Shown piece by piece: positions 23,901 through 35,310 of a DNA stretch of 64,000 bases. The stretch comes from Massospora cicadina (Eukaryota; Entomophthoromycota; Entomophthoromycetes; Entomophthorales; Entomophthoraceae). Position 1 is the stretch's first letter; every line of letters starts with the position of its first letter. A program made the translations under genes and the position numbers. Location of the stretch: the NCBI GenBank assembly GCA_022478985.1, contig JAKSZP010009289.1, positions 144,991 to 208,990 of the forward strand. The letters are read 5' to 3'. The notes beneath the pieces were generated by a model. It searched no databases and was not told the origin of the DNA. It worked only from the letters and a program-made list of their open reading frames with translations.

Positions 23901-24049
23901 TAGTTTGAAAAGCAGTTTCTAATACAGCTAAAGTTAGATATATCCCTTCTGTAGTACCTGACCATACATAAATAAACTTGAACTTCACATTATTAATTGG
24001 ATGAGCCATATAACTGATAGCTTCTATTTAAGTATCTCTGACTTAGTCC

Positions 24050-25770
24050 TTTAGCGTCTATCATAAATCAAGGTAATTTAGCTGAATTCTTGAAAAAAGT
24101 GCAATTTTATGATTTAAGTTTTATGACAGCTGCTGAAAGTTGGCGGAACATCTCATCTATATGTCCTAAATGCTCCAAAAACATCAGCGCAAATAGATTT
24201 ATATCATTGAGGTAATCAAAATAACACATGACAACTTAAGGTCCCTATGATGGTATCCATGGATTACTAAAATGCTCTAGAGCGGTTCATAGCCCCTGCA
24301 GCAATTAGTGTTCTGTAATAGTCCCCTAGACGTAATTATTGTGCATCTGCTGGGATTTTTGCCCATATTCCCAACTGACTAGATTACCAGGGATTGCTAG
24401 GGGATAATTTCCTAATGTGAAGTGAATTGTATATCAGTTGACCCTTATTTCAGGGTATATTGGATAGGTAATTTTAAGTTATTCTCCAGGTCAGATCCAT
24501 CAGGGATCAATACAGATGAATGCTTAAGATCTTTTCATGCAGAGTTGCTGATGAAATAGGGGCATCTGATAGTTGACTAAATATCAGGTGTACCAATTGG
24601 GATCAGTCAGGTTACATCACTGACCAATTGGGAATTTAAGGATTAAGTTGCAAGGCGAATTATGCCACCTGAAACTAGCAGATCAATCAGTTGATTTGTC
24701 ACCTGACTTAATAGGTAACGAGTTCCATTATCCAAGCAGGTCGCTTGCTAAATATGGTTGGTTCACTGGATTGAGAGGACATTGTTAGAGACAAGTTTTC
24801 TGACTATTTCTGTTTTAGGTCTCATGATGTCCAATGATGGAATCATAGCTAGGATGGGGAAGACCATTGCTGCTGAGATGAGGATGGGTAATTTGATGGC
24901 ATCAGCTGCTGTATCATTGAGGAGGTGCCAACCGATGGTTGGGTGCCAAATTCCCCACTATAAATTACCTAAAGAATTCACTAATAAAGAAAGGAAGTAA
25001 TTACCAGATCAATACCAGAGTAAATTTATGTATACTTTATTAGAATCCAGTTTAAATTATATTTTTTTCTCAAGGAAATTATTGCTGTGTGCTCTAATTG
25101 AGAGACTCTTTAAAATAAAGAGTAAGGATCTGAGCTTGGATCAAAAGAAGAAGCTAAATCAAATCAGGGATTGGTGCTAGCAGTGTGTCAAACAAGAGAA
25201 ACTGTAAACAGGGATCTGAGAATAGAACGAGTTGGTGGTACCAGGGAACAAATCCCTATTCAGAACATCATAAGTATTTTGAGAGGAAATACTTGCTGAG
25301 CGTTGAACCAAAACCTAGTACTTCAATATACTTATGGATAATAGTCTTCAGACTATTATCAACGATTATAACAACTACTATCATACAATGCAGAGAATTT
25401 CACATAACCTGAACTTGTGTCAGATAATATAATTATAGGGGTTATTAACTGAGAATAGTTAGAAAACCTAAAAATTTTAGCAGCACTCTCTTATTTAGCT
25501 TCAGGTAGCTCAATTGCTAGTAACATAAGATCAGGTTTATTTTAGAAAAATAATGGCGCCCCCATGAGGTCTAATGCATCATCAATACTAGGCAGCGGAT
25601 ATGATTCTTTTTTGGTGTAGTTGTTAAGTTTTTGGTAGTTGCTACCACTTGGTTTAACCTATCCTTCTTCTAACAATCTGCATGTGGAGCTAAGGGTATT
25701 ATTTAAAGCTACCGCATCCCCTTTTAAGTAGTTTTCAAACTTTTTGGAAACTACCTACTCTGCATCTCAG
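24050..25770 (-). pseudogene. Gypsy C reverse transcriptase, split by a solo LTR
   Basis: Right part (25770-25483) gives YPLPSIDDALDLMGAPLFF and LLAIELPEAK; left part (24347-24050) resumes with CTIITSRGLL in the same motif order as D (EKCAIITSKGLF), then the catalytic-box region (YLND in place of YLDD) and GHIDEMFRQLSAAVIKLK. The point of interruption, between ELPEAK and KCxIIT, shows that 24348-25482 was inserted into an existing RT gene. Confidence 0.85.
24348..25482 (+). repeat. Solo LTR of the B2-type 5' LTR family
   Basis: 1135-bp sequence starting TGCTGGGATTTTTGCCC and ending ATTTTAGCA. It matches the LTR at 49958-51086 throughout (for example the blocks at 24758-25000 and 50341-50580 and at 25185-25260 and 50787-50860). 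Flanks are gcatc on the left (24343-24347) and gcact on the right (25483-25487), an imperfect 5-bp duplication. No internal region or second LTR is attached, so it is the product of LTR-LTR recombination. Confidence 0.85.
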
Positions 25771-27000
25771 AAGAAGAGTATTATATTAAACTGGATTGGG
25801 AGTGAGCACCTGTTGGCAACTGGTGACCAACGCTGAGAATGCATTTCAAGTCATGGTTATTGGTACTAAAGAATTATCAGTATTTTTAATAGTGCTAATG
25901 ATCAGATCTTTTGCTCCTCTGATAATTATTAAAATTTATTGAACCATGGTCAATATGCAGGCGGGAATTTTGTGCAAAGGCCAAACTCTTCTAAAGAAAG
26001 GTTTTGTATATACTGTGGACGTCATTGACAGGGACTAGTGAGTTAGGCTACCTCCTGAAGCCTCTTGACTACAAATGGTTCCTTCTTCATGTTTTCCAGC
26101 AGCACTTTTATCTCTCTCAGCCCAGTTAATATCATTCCTGGGGCCATGAGGGGTTTGATACAGGATTGTAAATTTGTGAAAGATATTCCACATATAGTCC
26201 CTCTGGTTATATATTTGAGCTCAGTCCAAAAAATTTAATGTGGCAGAAAGGTATTTAAATTTTGCTCACGGACTATAGAGGCAGCCCCTTATACTTGTAC
26301 TTAGTTAAGGAGGAACTTAGTCCTCTTTTTCAGTACTGGTAGCAGACGGTTACATCCTCCTTCCTGATATAGGAGTTTAATATAGGCAGTTTGGTAGGTA
26401 TCCTTTAGCACGACGCTTAAAGTAAAATAGGCCAAGATTTTTTGTTCAAAAATCTAAAATGATTTTTGGCTATGTTGACTAACATGATAAAGTAGTACAT
26501 GAATGCTGCTCTAATCAGCATGTCATAGTTTTGGTTAGGAACACAAATGATGACACGGATAAAGCAATTGACCCAAAGTCAAGAGGCAACAAAATTTAAG
26601 ACCCTTCCAAGATGGTTTATTCCATAACAGCTGTCCTATATACCACCTAGTGCTCCAAGTCTGGTTCCAATGGTAGCTTGGCCTAGTGTTTTTGATACTA
26701 TGTGAACAGGTGTTCTGGTTTCTGTGTCCACATTTTATTTAAATTTTGCCAAAAATCAAAATAGATACACTCAGGATAAGAAGGCCCTCAATTTTTGAAC
26801 ACGCAAATCCAGGGAGTCTTTTTTATCAAGGAAACATTTTGTGCCATAAACCCAATCTGTGGTTACTCCTTGGTGATCACTTCTATGTGGATTGCATTGT
26901 GAAATCCTTCAAGTGATTGTATTTCAAGCATGGTTGAGGTTCATCCTAAGGGTTTTGCTCCAGTATCTGGAAGGCGTAGCTTTTCTAGGTCTCCAAGAAG
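25771..27000 (-). pseudogene. Gypsy C protease and linker region
   Basis: Lies between RT and gag of C. Pieces such as AKDLIISTIKNTDNSLVPITMT and VICVPNQNYDMLIRAAFMYY (near 26550-26500) resemble the D protease text VLPNNNYDLLMKLLL. No D-S/T-G loop is legible. Many stops. Confidence 0.4.
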
Positions 27001-28520
27001 ACCTCCTTTCCTGCCGCTTCCTTAGACTGGTAGAAGTTCAGTACATGTATGTCATTGGAGATTAACTGGTACAGCATCTCGTTGCTGGGGGTGCCAAGTC
27101 TATTATATAACAGCTTTTTGTCTTCATTCAGGACATTTGAATTCAAAGCGGCGGAGGTGGAAGGTTTCTTTTCTAATCCATCTAGTCTTTTTCTTGGGCA
27201 TACAGGTTTATCTGTATGAAATGATGTGCCGCTTAGCCAGGCAGTGTACTTTGAAGTGTCCTCATTTCACGCATTGGTGGCATTTCAATCTAGAAAATCA
27301 CATTTATGAGCATTTTTTAAAGGTATTGTTAAAGAGTTGGTAGTGTTCTATGAAGGATTATAGGCTACCCAGCAGGGTGCAAAAGAGGGTGACCCAGTGA
27401 TTGTTATTGGTGGCTTCCTTTCTGAGGTGGCCAATATGAACATCACACCACTCTTCGCAGGTAGTTGGCCTTTTTTTGAGTAGGGGTATGTCTAACCAAA
27501 GAACTGGCCATTAATTTTAAGAGCTTGCAGTGTGGTTGCATTGCAAAAGTTACTGCAATCCCAAAGCTGGCCTCAGATAATATACCAACCCTTTACTAAT
27601 AAATGGACTTTCAAATGTGAATTAATTAACAAACTTGGTTGAGGTTTTATTCCATAGGGTCTCTGATATTCAAGAAGTTAGCCTTTTCTGGGCCAGGTTA
27701 ATATGCCCTCATATATTTGTAGACCCATGTCCTTGACTTCCATAGGTTATATAGCTGTCCTTCAAGTAGTATTTTACCTGGTCAGCGCCCTCAAAATCTA
27801 ATGTAGATATCAGTAGTTTCACATTTTGGCAGTTCAAAGCTCCTTTTATGGCAATTTTAAAGCACATGAATATTCTGTGCATCTTATTCATATTAATTTA
27901 TGGAGGCAATTTTTGATGCATATACTCTCATTTCAGCCAGCGCTGTGAAATATAGGAATAAAATGTGGTGCCTCCCTCTTGATGAAGGTTGAGCCAATGT
28001 GCAAAGTGTATACAGGTTTAGAAAAGGAACTTGAGTTGTACAATAACTTTTGTGGAGTAGTAGGTTCATTGGCTGACATTATAAAAAGACCAAGGAGATA
28101 CTCTGGGGAGGCATAGTTCTCATCCCTAGAGCCATCGCTGTCCATAAACTTACTTTCATCACTATCTTGATTGGTGAAAAGTCTTTAGCAATTTCTTTAG
28201 CCTTGTTCTGGTTGCACTGACATTGCCTTTCCTCAAAATTTCATTTTTGTCAACGATTTTGTATTAGAAATACCAACGATATTTCTTTCAGAATCTAATC
28301 TCTTATTGAGGCAGTGCAGTTGCTCAATATCGTCATTGTGAAATCCTTTTTAACAGTAGTTTTAGCACCCAATTTTGCAAAATTTGGCAGGGCGCATCCT
28401 TGATTTAGTCAAAGAGGAACTTTTGTTCCTATAGTAACTCATCGTTGGACCAATTAAGGTATCCAAGTTATTCTTAAGCTCAGCATATTCAATCAATTCA
28501 GTGAATGGAAGGTGCTTGGC
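27000..28520 (-). pseudogene. Gypsy C gag remnant
   Basis: Near 28470 the minus strand reads EYAELKNNLDTLIG, parallel to the EYAELKLAMNAVL start of D gag. Frame 27891-27709 (IFMCFKIAIKGALNCQNVKLLISTLDFEGADQVKYYLKDS) parallels FFKKFEYVVEGASDRHKAKLLVSTLDV in D. A decayed CHKC-like knuckle is suggested near 27270 (NATNAxNEDTSKYTAW). Broken by several stops and shifts. Confidence 0.65.
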
Positions 28521-28799
28521 CTTGGCTCAGTTTATGCTACTGAGTGCCTCTAACACGCTCTAACTGGATTTGTAATTTTCTGCACTCCACAGAACTGGGA
28601 ATGAGGTTTTTGGAGTTTTGGCTGATCTTTGATTACTTAATTATCCATGGAGTTAGCTAAGATTGACTTCTAAAAAATCTGTGTGGACATGTAATGCGTC
28701 AGTCTAAGATGGTAATGATTCCCTGATGCACACTATGCCATTGTTGATTCTCATCACCCAGTTGGTCATCTCTCTAAAGAAAACGCTTGGTATTAACCC

Positions 28800-29450
28800 T
28801 CAACATGTTGATATCTCAAACCTATTCTAAATTTAAGCGCGATGTTTAAAAAATTCCATATATCCCGTGGGAGCTCCATATTCAGCTGAAGTACCTTTTG
28901 GTCCATGCAGCTGTATACATTGATAATGCATTCATGAACTTACACAACCTCTCCTATAACCTTTGTGAAAATTTGATCAAAGCATTCCACAGAAGTCAGT
29001 TATTTTTCTGTTGAGCCTGAGAAAATCTCATGATGTTGCTGATTTTATGTTGTGGCAGGACAACACTCATAGTAGCTGCTAGATTGAAGGTTGTACGTAT
29101 GCAACAAGGTATTCAAGTATGTTCTTCTGAGAGTTGAGGCGTCTTTTGAGGCTAGTAGTGCTGGCACTAGATATGACATGTACAGATCATAACTCTAAGC
29201 TCGTTCTCTTTGACTAAAGATCATACTCATGAAGTTCTCTATTAAGTCTCTTTTATAAAGCTAGTACCCTCTAAGGAGCCACTCCATGAAGTTACAATTC
29301 TGCTCATATGTGACTTTAGTTGACCTCCCTTGTTGTGATAACTCCATCTTCAAACAGGCTGCAAATTGTAGCTCTGTCAGGGCGTCACCTGTTTCATGTG
29401 AAGCTCTCATGGTGAAAGGGAGTGTTTTCTGATTCAAGTTATCCATAGGC
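28800..29450 (-). pseudogene. Unassigned coding-like sequence upstream of gypsy C
   Basis: A frame begins at an ATG at 29446 (MDNLNQKTLPFTMRASHETG) and runs 61 codons to a stop; text with protein-like composition continues across stops (YKRDLIENFMSMIFSQRERA, LHTYNLQSSSYYECC, VLQLNMELPRDIWNFLNIAL). I do not recognise a domain. It lies where the 5' LTR of C should be, so it may be a separate insertion or a piece of host gene. Confidence 0.35.
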
Positions 29451-31155
29451 GCGCGTTATACTTTGCTCTGAAGCCCACAAGGCCTTGACAGAGTTAATAA
29501 GATTGCTGCAGGAGCCTGTCATGGCTTTGAGATATTAGTTATTTAAGGTGAGTCATCAGCCCCTTCTAGTAATCAAAATTGTAACAAAATGGCTACAGTT
29601 GTCTTTACTTGAGGATCTGGCGGACATTAAGAGTTATGTTTTAGCACAATTGCAACGAGAGCTTTATGACAATTGACGTCCCTCAATAATATGTTAAAGA
29701 TGAAAGTAATATGTTGTAGATATGGCTTTTTATAGGCAGATCTGCGTTACATTTTTGGTTACAGGAACAATAAAGGTGCACCTCTAGCTTTCTAATCTCT
29801 CACTTTGGTAAAATCACGCTGCCATTTAATCAATCTAACTCTGTCTGTCATTTTTGTACTTATAATCATGGTAATTAGTGATTCATCAGTCAGTTCTTAG
29901 CAGTCAGCCATTGTCTATTAGGGTTAACGTGGTGTATAACTTGGTTTCCTCCAATTAGAGTTCTTGACTTGGCCAATCATTCTCAATATTTGCATGATGG
30001 ATTTTTTTAGTAAGGATTTTTCCATCAAAGGAGTCCACCATTGTCCTATTATAAGTCAATTATTGACAATTTACATCAACCTAAATCAAATTTATCAATA
30101 AAAAGTTTATTTGTGATCTTAACAAATAGCTAATGAACCATTGGTCATTAATTTAGACTTATCATCCAGCCATATATAATTTACCAACATGAAAAATTGG
30201 GTGACATCACGTCTAGGGAATCCCCTGAAGACTGACAGTCAAAATCTTCCTTTTTTCAAGTTAGATTGAGAACAAGATGGTTTACTTTTGTTGATTATTG
30301 GCTTCCTGAATTTTTTATGCAATCCTTTAACTTCTTATATCTTAGTGGCGTAAACAGCATATTTCCGTTGTCCTCTACTTCTAAGTTGTTACCTTTGTGA
30401 AATTTTTATCCTCAATTTTTGTGTTTAATGGTGGATGATCAACTTTGACTTTTTTTGACACATCCTTGTTTGCCATTTTCATCCTGACAGATTATTAATT
30501 AAACACACTCATCTCACCTGTGCATATATTCTAATTTGCTGTTAAAATTGAATCATAGTTTTCAAAAGGTTTGGTAATTTAAGGATCAGGGAATACTAAG
30601 TTTTCTTTGATTGTAAATTCCATTTCCATGTAATTATATAAGTGACCTAGCAACTAACATGACTATGGCTTGAAGCTCTTTAGCTAATAAATTGTAACCC
30701 ATCTTCTTAGGTTCATGGCGATGGCCATAAAGCAAGACATATTTCTTTTTTTTCTGTATAAAAGTTGGCAAAATAATTTGGGAGGTGAAATGTTTTTATT
30801 AGAATATTGGGTAACTGGAAGAAAAAAAAATCTAATGCCCTCATTTTTAAGAGCACTGACATAGATAAAGGGAATGAGTTTGTGAATTGACAACACAGTT
30901 CTTGATTACAGCAGAACTTCTTGTGGTGCAAATAGTCCTAGGTTGTGTTTGGGGTGAAAGGGTCAAATTAAGAAATTTCAGGAGAACTGGGGCGGGAATG
31001 ATATTAGGTTATGTCATAGTTAGCTTGTCCCCATTTTAGCTTTCTAAAAATTCAAAAAATTTCTCAAATCAAAACATCACACTCTAATAAATCCAGAACT
31101 TAATTGACAGCAGAATTACGTAAAATAGTAAAAATACTTTGGTGAAATAAAAAAG
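29451..31155. other. No gene recognised
   Basis: A+T-rich stretch with short frames only (for example 30896-30684 and 30931-30713 on the minus strand, which overlap in different frames and are unlikely to be real). No terminal repeat, knuckle or RT motif was seen. Confidence 0.5.
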
Positions 31156-31464
31156 GGAAAGGAAGGGGGAGGATACCCTAGTGGTAGAATAGGGACCTCT
31201 ATTGCTGCCTCCCAGTTTGATTCTGGTACAGGAACTTTGGGTAGGGGACGATTATGACTTTGTTGGCGTTGTGCACCAATTCCCCAAGCCAAGATAGCAA
31301 ATAGCAAAGGCGGTCCATGGAGTTCCTGGCCTATCATATGCCGTGCATGGAGGTTTTCTGGATTTTATCCTCCTTTCCCATTCATTCAATTTCCCCTTAA
31401 TCAGTGCGGTATCATCCCCAGGTCAGCCCACCTCAAATAAAATAAAATAAAATAAGGAAAGGAA
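31156..31464 (+). mobile_element. SINE-1, tRNA-derived, with target duplication
   Basis: About 290-bp retroposon. The head carries a polymerase III A box (ACCCTAGTGGTAGAATAGGG, about 31175-31194) and, about 20 bases further, a B box (CAGTTTGATTCTGG, about 31213-31226), as in tRNA genes. A unique body follows. It ends with CCACCTCAAATA and a (AAATA)n tail at 31433-31455. The core ggaaaggaa flanks both sides (31156-31164 and 31456-31464). It needs a LINE enzyme to move. Confidence 0.8.
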
Positions 31465-33116
31465 AGGCAGATTTGGGTTAAATTTTCTAAAATATATGTC
31501 AAAATTTAAGGATCATACAATAAAATTAAAGTAAAGGGTATTTAGGATTTGGGACTTGGGGGAATTAGCATCATTATGGGAAAACTTACCTAGATTAACA
31601 TTTGAGATTTTAATATTGAGAATGAGGAATCACTGAACACAAGATACTAATATCACAACATAGAACCAGATAAGCAAGGTGGAAAGAATTAGGCCTTTAT
31701 AATAGAGAGCAACATGAACAACCTGGCTTATTGCCCTTTGTGGAAATCCTATAAAATAATAAGAAGGAATAGAAAACTTTCCTATTGCCTTGATTATTAT
31801 ACAGACTTCAATTATCTTTTTTTATATAAATTTATCTATTCATCAATTTTACCAATGTTAGTAGTTATTATTTCTTATGGATTTTTAGTTATAATGAGTT
31901 TTGTTAATTAAGAAAGTGGGGCGGCGGCCACAAAATACTATCCTTCATGTGGACTAGATCCACAAAATTTTTAAGGCAAATCTCAAGTGTTAAAGACTAA
32001 ATAGTCCTTAGATTGATGCATGGCTCAGTTCAGCTTAATGGTGAAGCATGGAATCTCATACATTTATTCAGAAAACAGGCAATCTTGCTAACTTTCCTTG
32101 TAAAAAATCAGTTAGCAAACTTTTTTAAACTTAAACTGCTCAACTTGTCAGGAGAGTCTCTTTAACTCCCCAATCTCCTAAAAAGTGATGTGGGATCCAA
32201 TATAATATCAACAGGAATTTGTCTAAAGACTAAGTAAAATATCACGCGTTAGTAGTTTTTGTCCTATTACTTGAGTTTGGGGTCAAAGTATTAAAAGGAA
32301 AGTAAGATCCACCAAGATAAGTATAAATTAGACTGATAATATGTCTCCACAGTAATTAATCAAAGTTAGTAGTAAAAACATATACTCAGAGGTGCTTCAC
32401 TAATAAGTGGTTCAGATTTTTTTGGAGGAGGGGATCAGGTCTACATACAATATAAAAATTTTAAAATATCCTAATTGTTTAATACCTCCTCTTAATCTGC
32501 GGTAAGGACTTACTAAAGAAACATATTAACACATAAAGATCTAAAATATTTCCTTTTAATAGGAGCAATTTGACTAGCAAAGAATTCAGACATAATAAAC
32601 AGTTTAACAAGATATCAGGTTAGTCTAAGTCCTTGTATTTTTTCTTGAAAAAAAGTTTTTATAATGTGATTGAATTACCTCTCGCGGTTATACTTTATCT
32701 TAAATCTGACCATACATGAGTCTAAGATTTGAGAGAGTATATCAAAACATGTTAGTGTTAGATATGAAAGGAAATCATGTTTCTGCGTTAATATGACACC
32801 AATAATCGCCTTTATCCACCATATTTGTTGATCTAGTGCTTTAATCAACTTATTTAAAAGACCATTTGTAGACTCTTTACCAGCTCAGTCATGCTTGGAC
32901 CTCACCCATTGTTAATCAATGTATTATATAAAATTTGGAAAAGCGGCCAAATTTGTGGTTCTGTATTAATAATTTTTATTTATACATAACCAATTAACAT
33001 CTGAAATTATGACTCTATATAGGACATCACCTATGGATAACATCAATATAAGCCAATATAACAGACTAACAAGAATTTATCTATTAATAGGATAATTTTT
33101 AGGTACTTTGATATAG
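31465..33116. other. Mostly gene-free; possible integrase scrap at 32820-32960
   Basis: A+T-rich. The minus strand at about 32905-32820 reads KESTNGLLNKLIKALDQQIW, which resembles the E-R-x-N-GxLxxxLxK block at the end of a gypsy integrase core. Nothing before or after confirms it. The rest shows no gene. Confidence 0.3.
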
Positions 33117-33168
33117 TTTATAGTAGACTCTTTTTTTTTAGTACTAGATGGTTTTATAGTAGACTCTT
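33117..33168 (-). mobile_element. Micro-retroposon 2 with 16-bp target duplication
   Basis: Perfect direct repeats tttatagtagactctt (33117-33132 and 33153-33168) enclose exactly 20 nt, tttttttagtactagatggt. The same 20-nt insert is found at 38572-38591. Sense is the minus strand, with the A-run at its 3' end. Whole insertion plus duplication, no other sequence. Confidence 0.93.
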
Positions 33169-33199
33169 ACTTTTTATATGTAATTCTTGTTCTGTGATT

Positions 33200-35310
33200 A
33201 AAAATCATTATGTTTTATTAATTTATCTTTTGTTTTGTCCAAACTTTGGACAAATTATAAACTTGATAATTTTATTTATCCAACACTTGTTGCCATGCTA
33301 CTCTTCCATTTCATTGTTGATGAGCTTGACATATGCTTCCCCACATAGGGTGGTGGTGCGCCGCCTCCTGATGTTTTTAGCCACTTCCAAAGTGTTCCAA
33401 GGCTGGTTGTGCTTTCCCTCCAGATTCTCCAGTTAATTTGTTGTACCTTAGTACTTAGAACTCCAACTTACACGCTCCCAGGTGGTGTCTTGAAGCCTCC
33501 TTGTGCTCCTCTGAAGCAACATGCAATTTGACCTTGGGTTATCTATGAAACCCTCTTTCCTACAATGATGTGATAATCATCAAAAGGCCCAGGTAATAAT
33601 AAAACCATCCAGCTTCATTGACTTATGCACCTTCATGATGTAATCACCTTAGCACCTCTTGTGAATTTAATGCTGCAATAATCGTGAAGGTTCCATCTGA
33701 CTATAAATACATCCAAATACCCATCATGTGCTCTTAGTTGCATTCAGATTCAACACTCAAGGTACAGTTTTTGGGCTTTCCCACTCACCTCACTCCAACA
33801 TGCTTTACCTTGAGCTCTTTGCAGTTCTGAGTGCCTAGGGATCAGACTTCATGCTGAATTTTATAGTTCTTGAATGGGCCAATCCCCTTTTTGTGCCTTC
33901 ACCTTTGCAATAATCTGCTACCATAATGGTAAAATCACCTTAATGTTCCCTGCTCCACAATTCAATCTGTACTTGACCATCATTCTATCCTGCAAAGTTA
34001 GGATTACCTCAAAGGCAATAAGTCAGGTAGTGCCTGCTACCTTCTTTATTATTAAAACTTATCTACTATCCCCACCCTTCCTAATTGGTTGTATGTTGAA
34101 AATATTAGGCTCTTTTTGTATAGAAATCCCTCAACTACACGCTCAAAATGGCATATTTTTCTCCAGGTATAGTTCTCCCATACCGCTACCCATTTTTTTC
34201 TGAATTTCACCAATTTTTTATATGCACAAAATCCCAGTCTTCAATCCTATATCTCTTTAACTAATTTTCATGGTATGGTAATCAAATTTTGCTAGGTTTC
34301 TAATTTACTGTCCGTTAATTCTGGTTATCCTTTTAATAGTACTCCATACCTTTTTCAAGTCACTTTTATTTTGGCAATCAAAAGCTGAGCCAAAAAAGAT
34401 GAAGTGAAACAATAAAAATCAAAAATATCTTGTTACTTAATTATGGATCACCTAATCCTGAATGCCCCATCATTTCTCTCAACCACAATTAATTCAAAAT
34501 TTTACAATCTGGCCTTTTTTTACTATTCATAGATCTCAAACCTGAAGTCTAAGGAGAGGATGAAGCACCCAAGAACAGAGTTTTTAAACTCCAAAGCACA
34601 ATATATTTATCTAGGCTACAACCTTCACAAATGAGGACAATGTCTGATTTCCGTTTCCCTTTCCCCAAGTTTTTAAATTTATCATTACACTAAACTGTTT
34701 GGGGGTTCCATTTTTAGACAAAAGCATTTTGTGCATCATGGCATGTATCTTGTCTAGCATGTTCCAGCCAAATGGGTGATAACTTATTGGATAGAGGTAT
34801 TTTTATCCAGAACCCCTTTTTCTTTTGGTGCCTCAGGATGTTCAACAAGAACTGCGTGGTAATAGCCAAAGTGAACTTGGCTCCCAGGTTTTCACATCAT
34901 GGAGGGTGGACAGGTTTCTACCCATCATGCTATGGGTTGGACCACTCATATTTCAAATGCCCCTCCCATACCATCACTGCAATTACATTAGGACACCAGC
35001 TTTATGATTAATTTGTTACCAACATGGCAAATTTTGCTGACTAAAGATTGATCCTCCCCTTCCTCCAAAAATATAGATGCAACCATGCAATCTCCAAACA
35101 GTCAGGTCTCCATTCAATGAGTGTATCTCAAACAATTTTCCTTTTCCTATCAGCAATCCCCCACCACAATCAATTGGGATGGTGCAGGGACCACTATTTA
35201 AAACACCAATGCCTAGGGTCAAACCCAACTCAACCCATGTGTTGATGAACCAATTTTTGTATAAATAAATCATTAGATAAATACTTTTTTGCTTCCATAT
35301 TGGGTACACT
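33200..35310 (+). pseudogene. Second L2 ORF1-like copy, decayed
   Basis: Plus-strand relative of 4550-6246. Around 34905-34970 DNA is nearly collinear with that gene over the knuckle: both read gaggg.ggacag, then the Cys pair, ttggaccactca and a final tgcccc. Here it translates YPSCYGLDHSYFKC, with the first Cys replaced by Tyr (a single G-to-A change). Downstream a Pro-rich tract (NPPPQSIGMVQGPLFKTP, 35140-35200) again follows. The 109-codon frame at 33874-34203 lies upstream. The N-terminal match to the other copy is weak. Confidence 0.55.

Larger units (their letters stand above)
20870..28600 (-). mobile_element. Gypsy C, strongly decayed, hosting a solo LTR
   Basis: Minus-strand Ty3/gypsy remnant. 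From right to left it has gag (28500-27000), protease/linker, RT (25770-25483 and 24347-24050, split by an LTR), RNase H (23900-23470) and integrase (22640-20870). Order and wording match gypsy D. No LTR pair of its own was found, and no frame exceeds about 80 codons, so it is one of the oldest elements here. Confidence 0.8.

Noticed and set aside
24758..25412. Open frames at 24758-25000 and 25185-25412 with close counterparts at 50458-50715 and 50787-51035, looking like conserved genes
   Set aside because: Both pairs lie inside homologous LTRs; the conservation follows from shared LTR ancestry and no domain is visible.
30684..30931. Two overlapping minus-strand frames near 30.7-30.9 kb
   Set aside because: They overlap each other in different frames, show no motif and have A/T-run composition.
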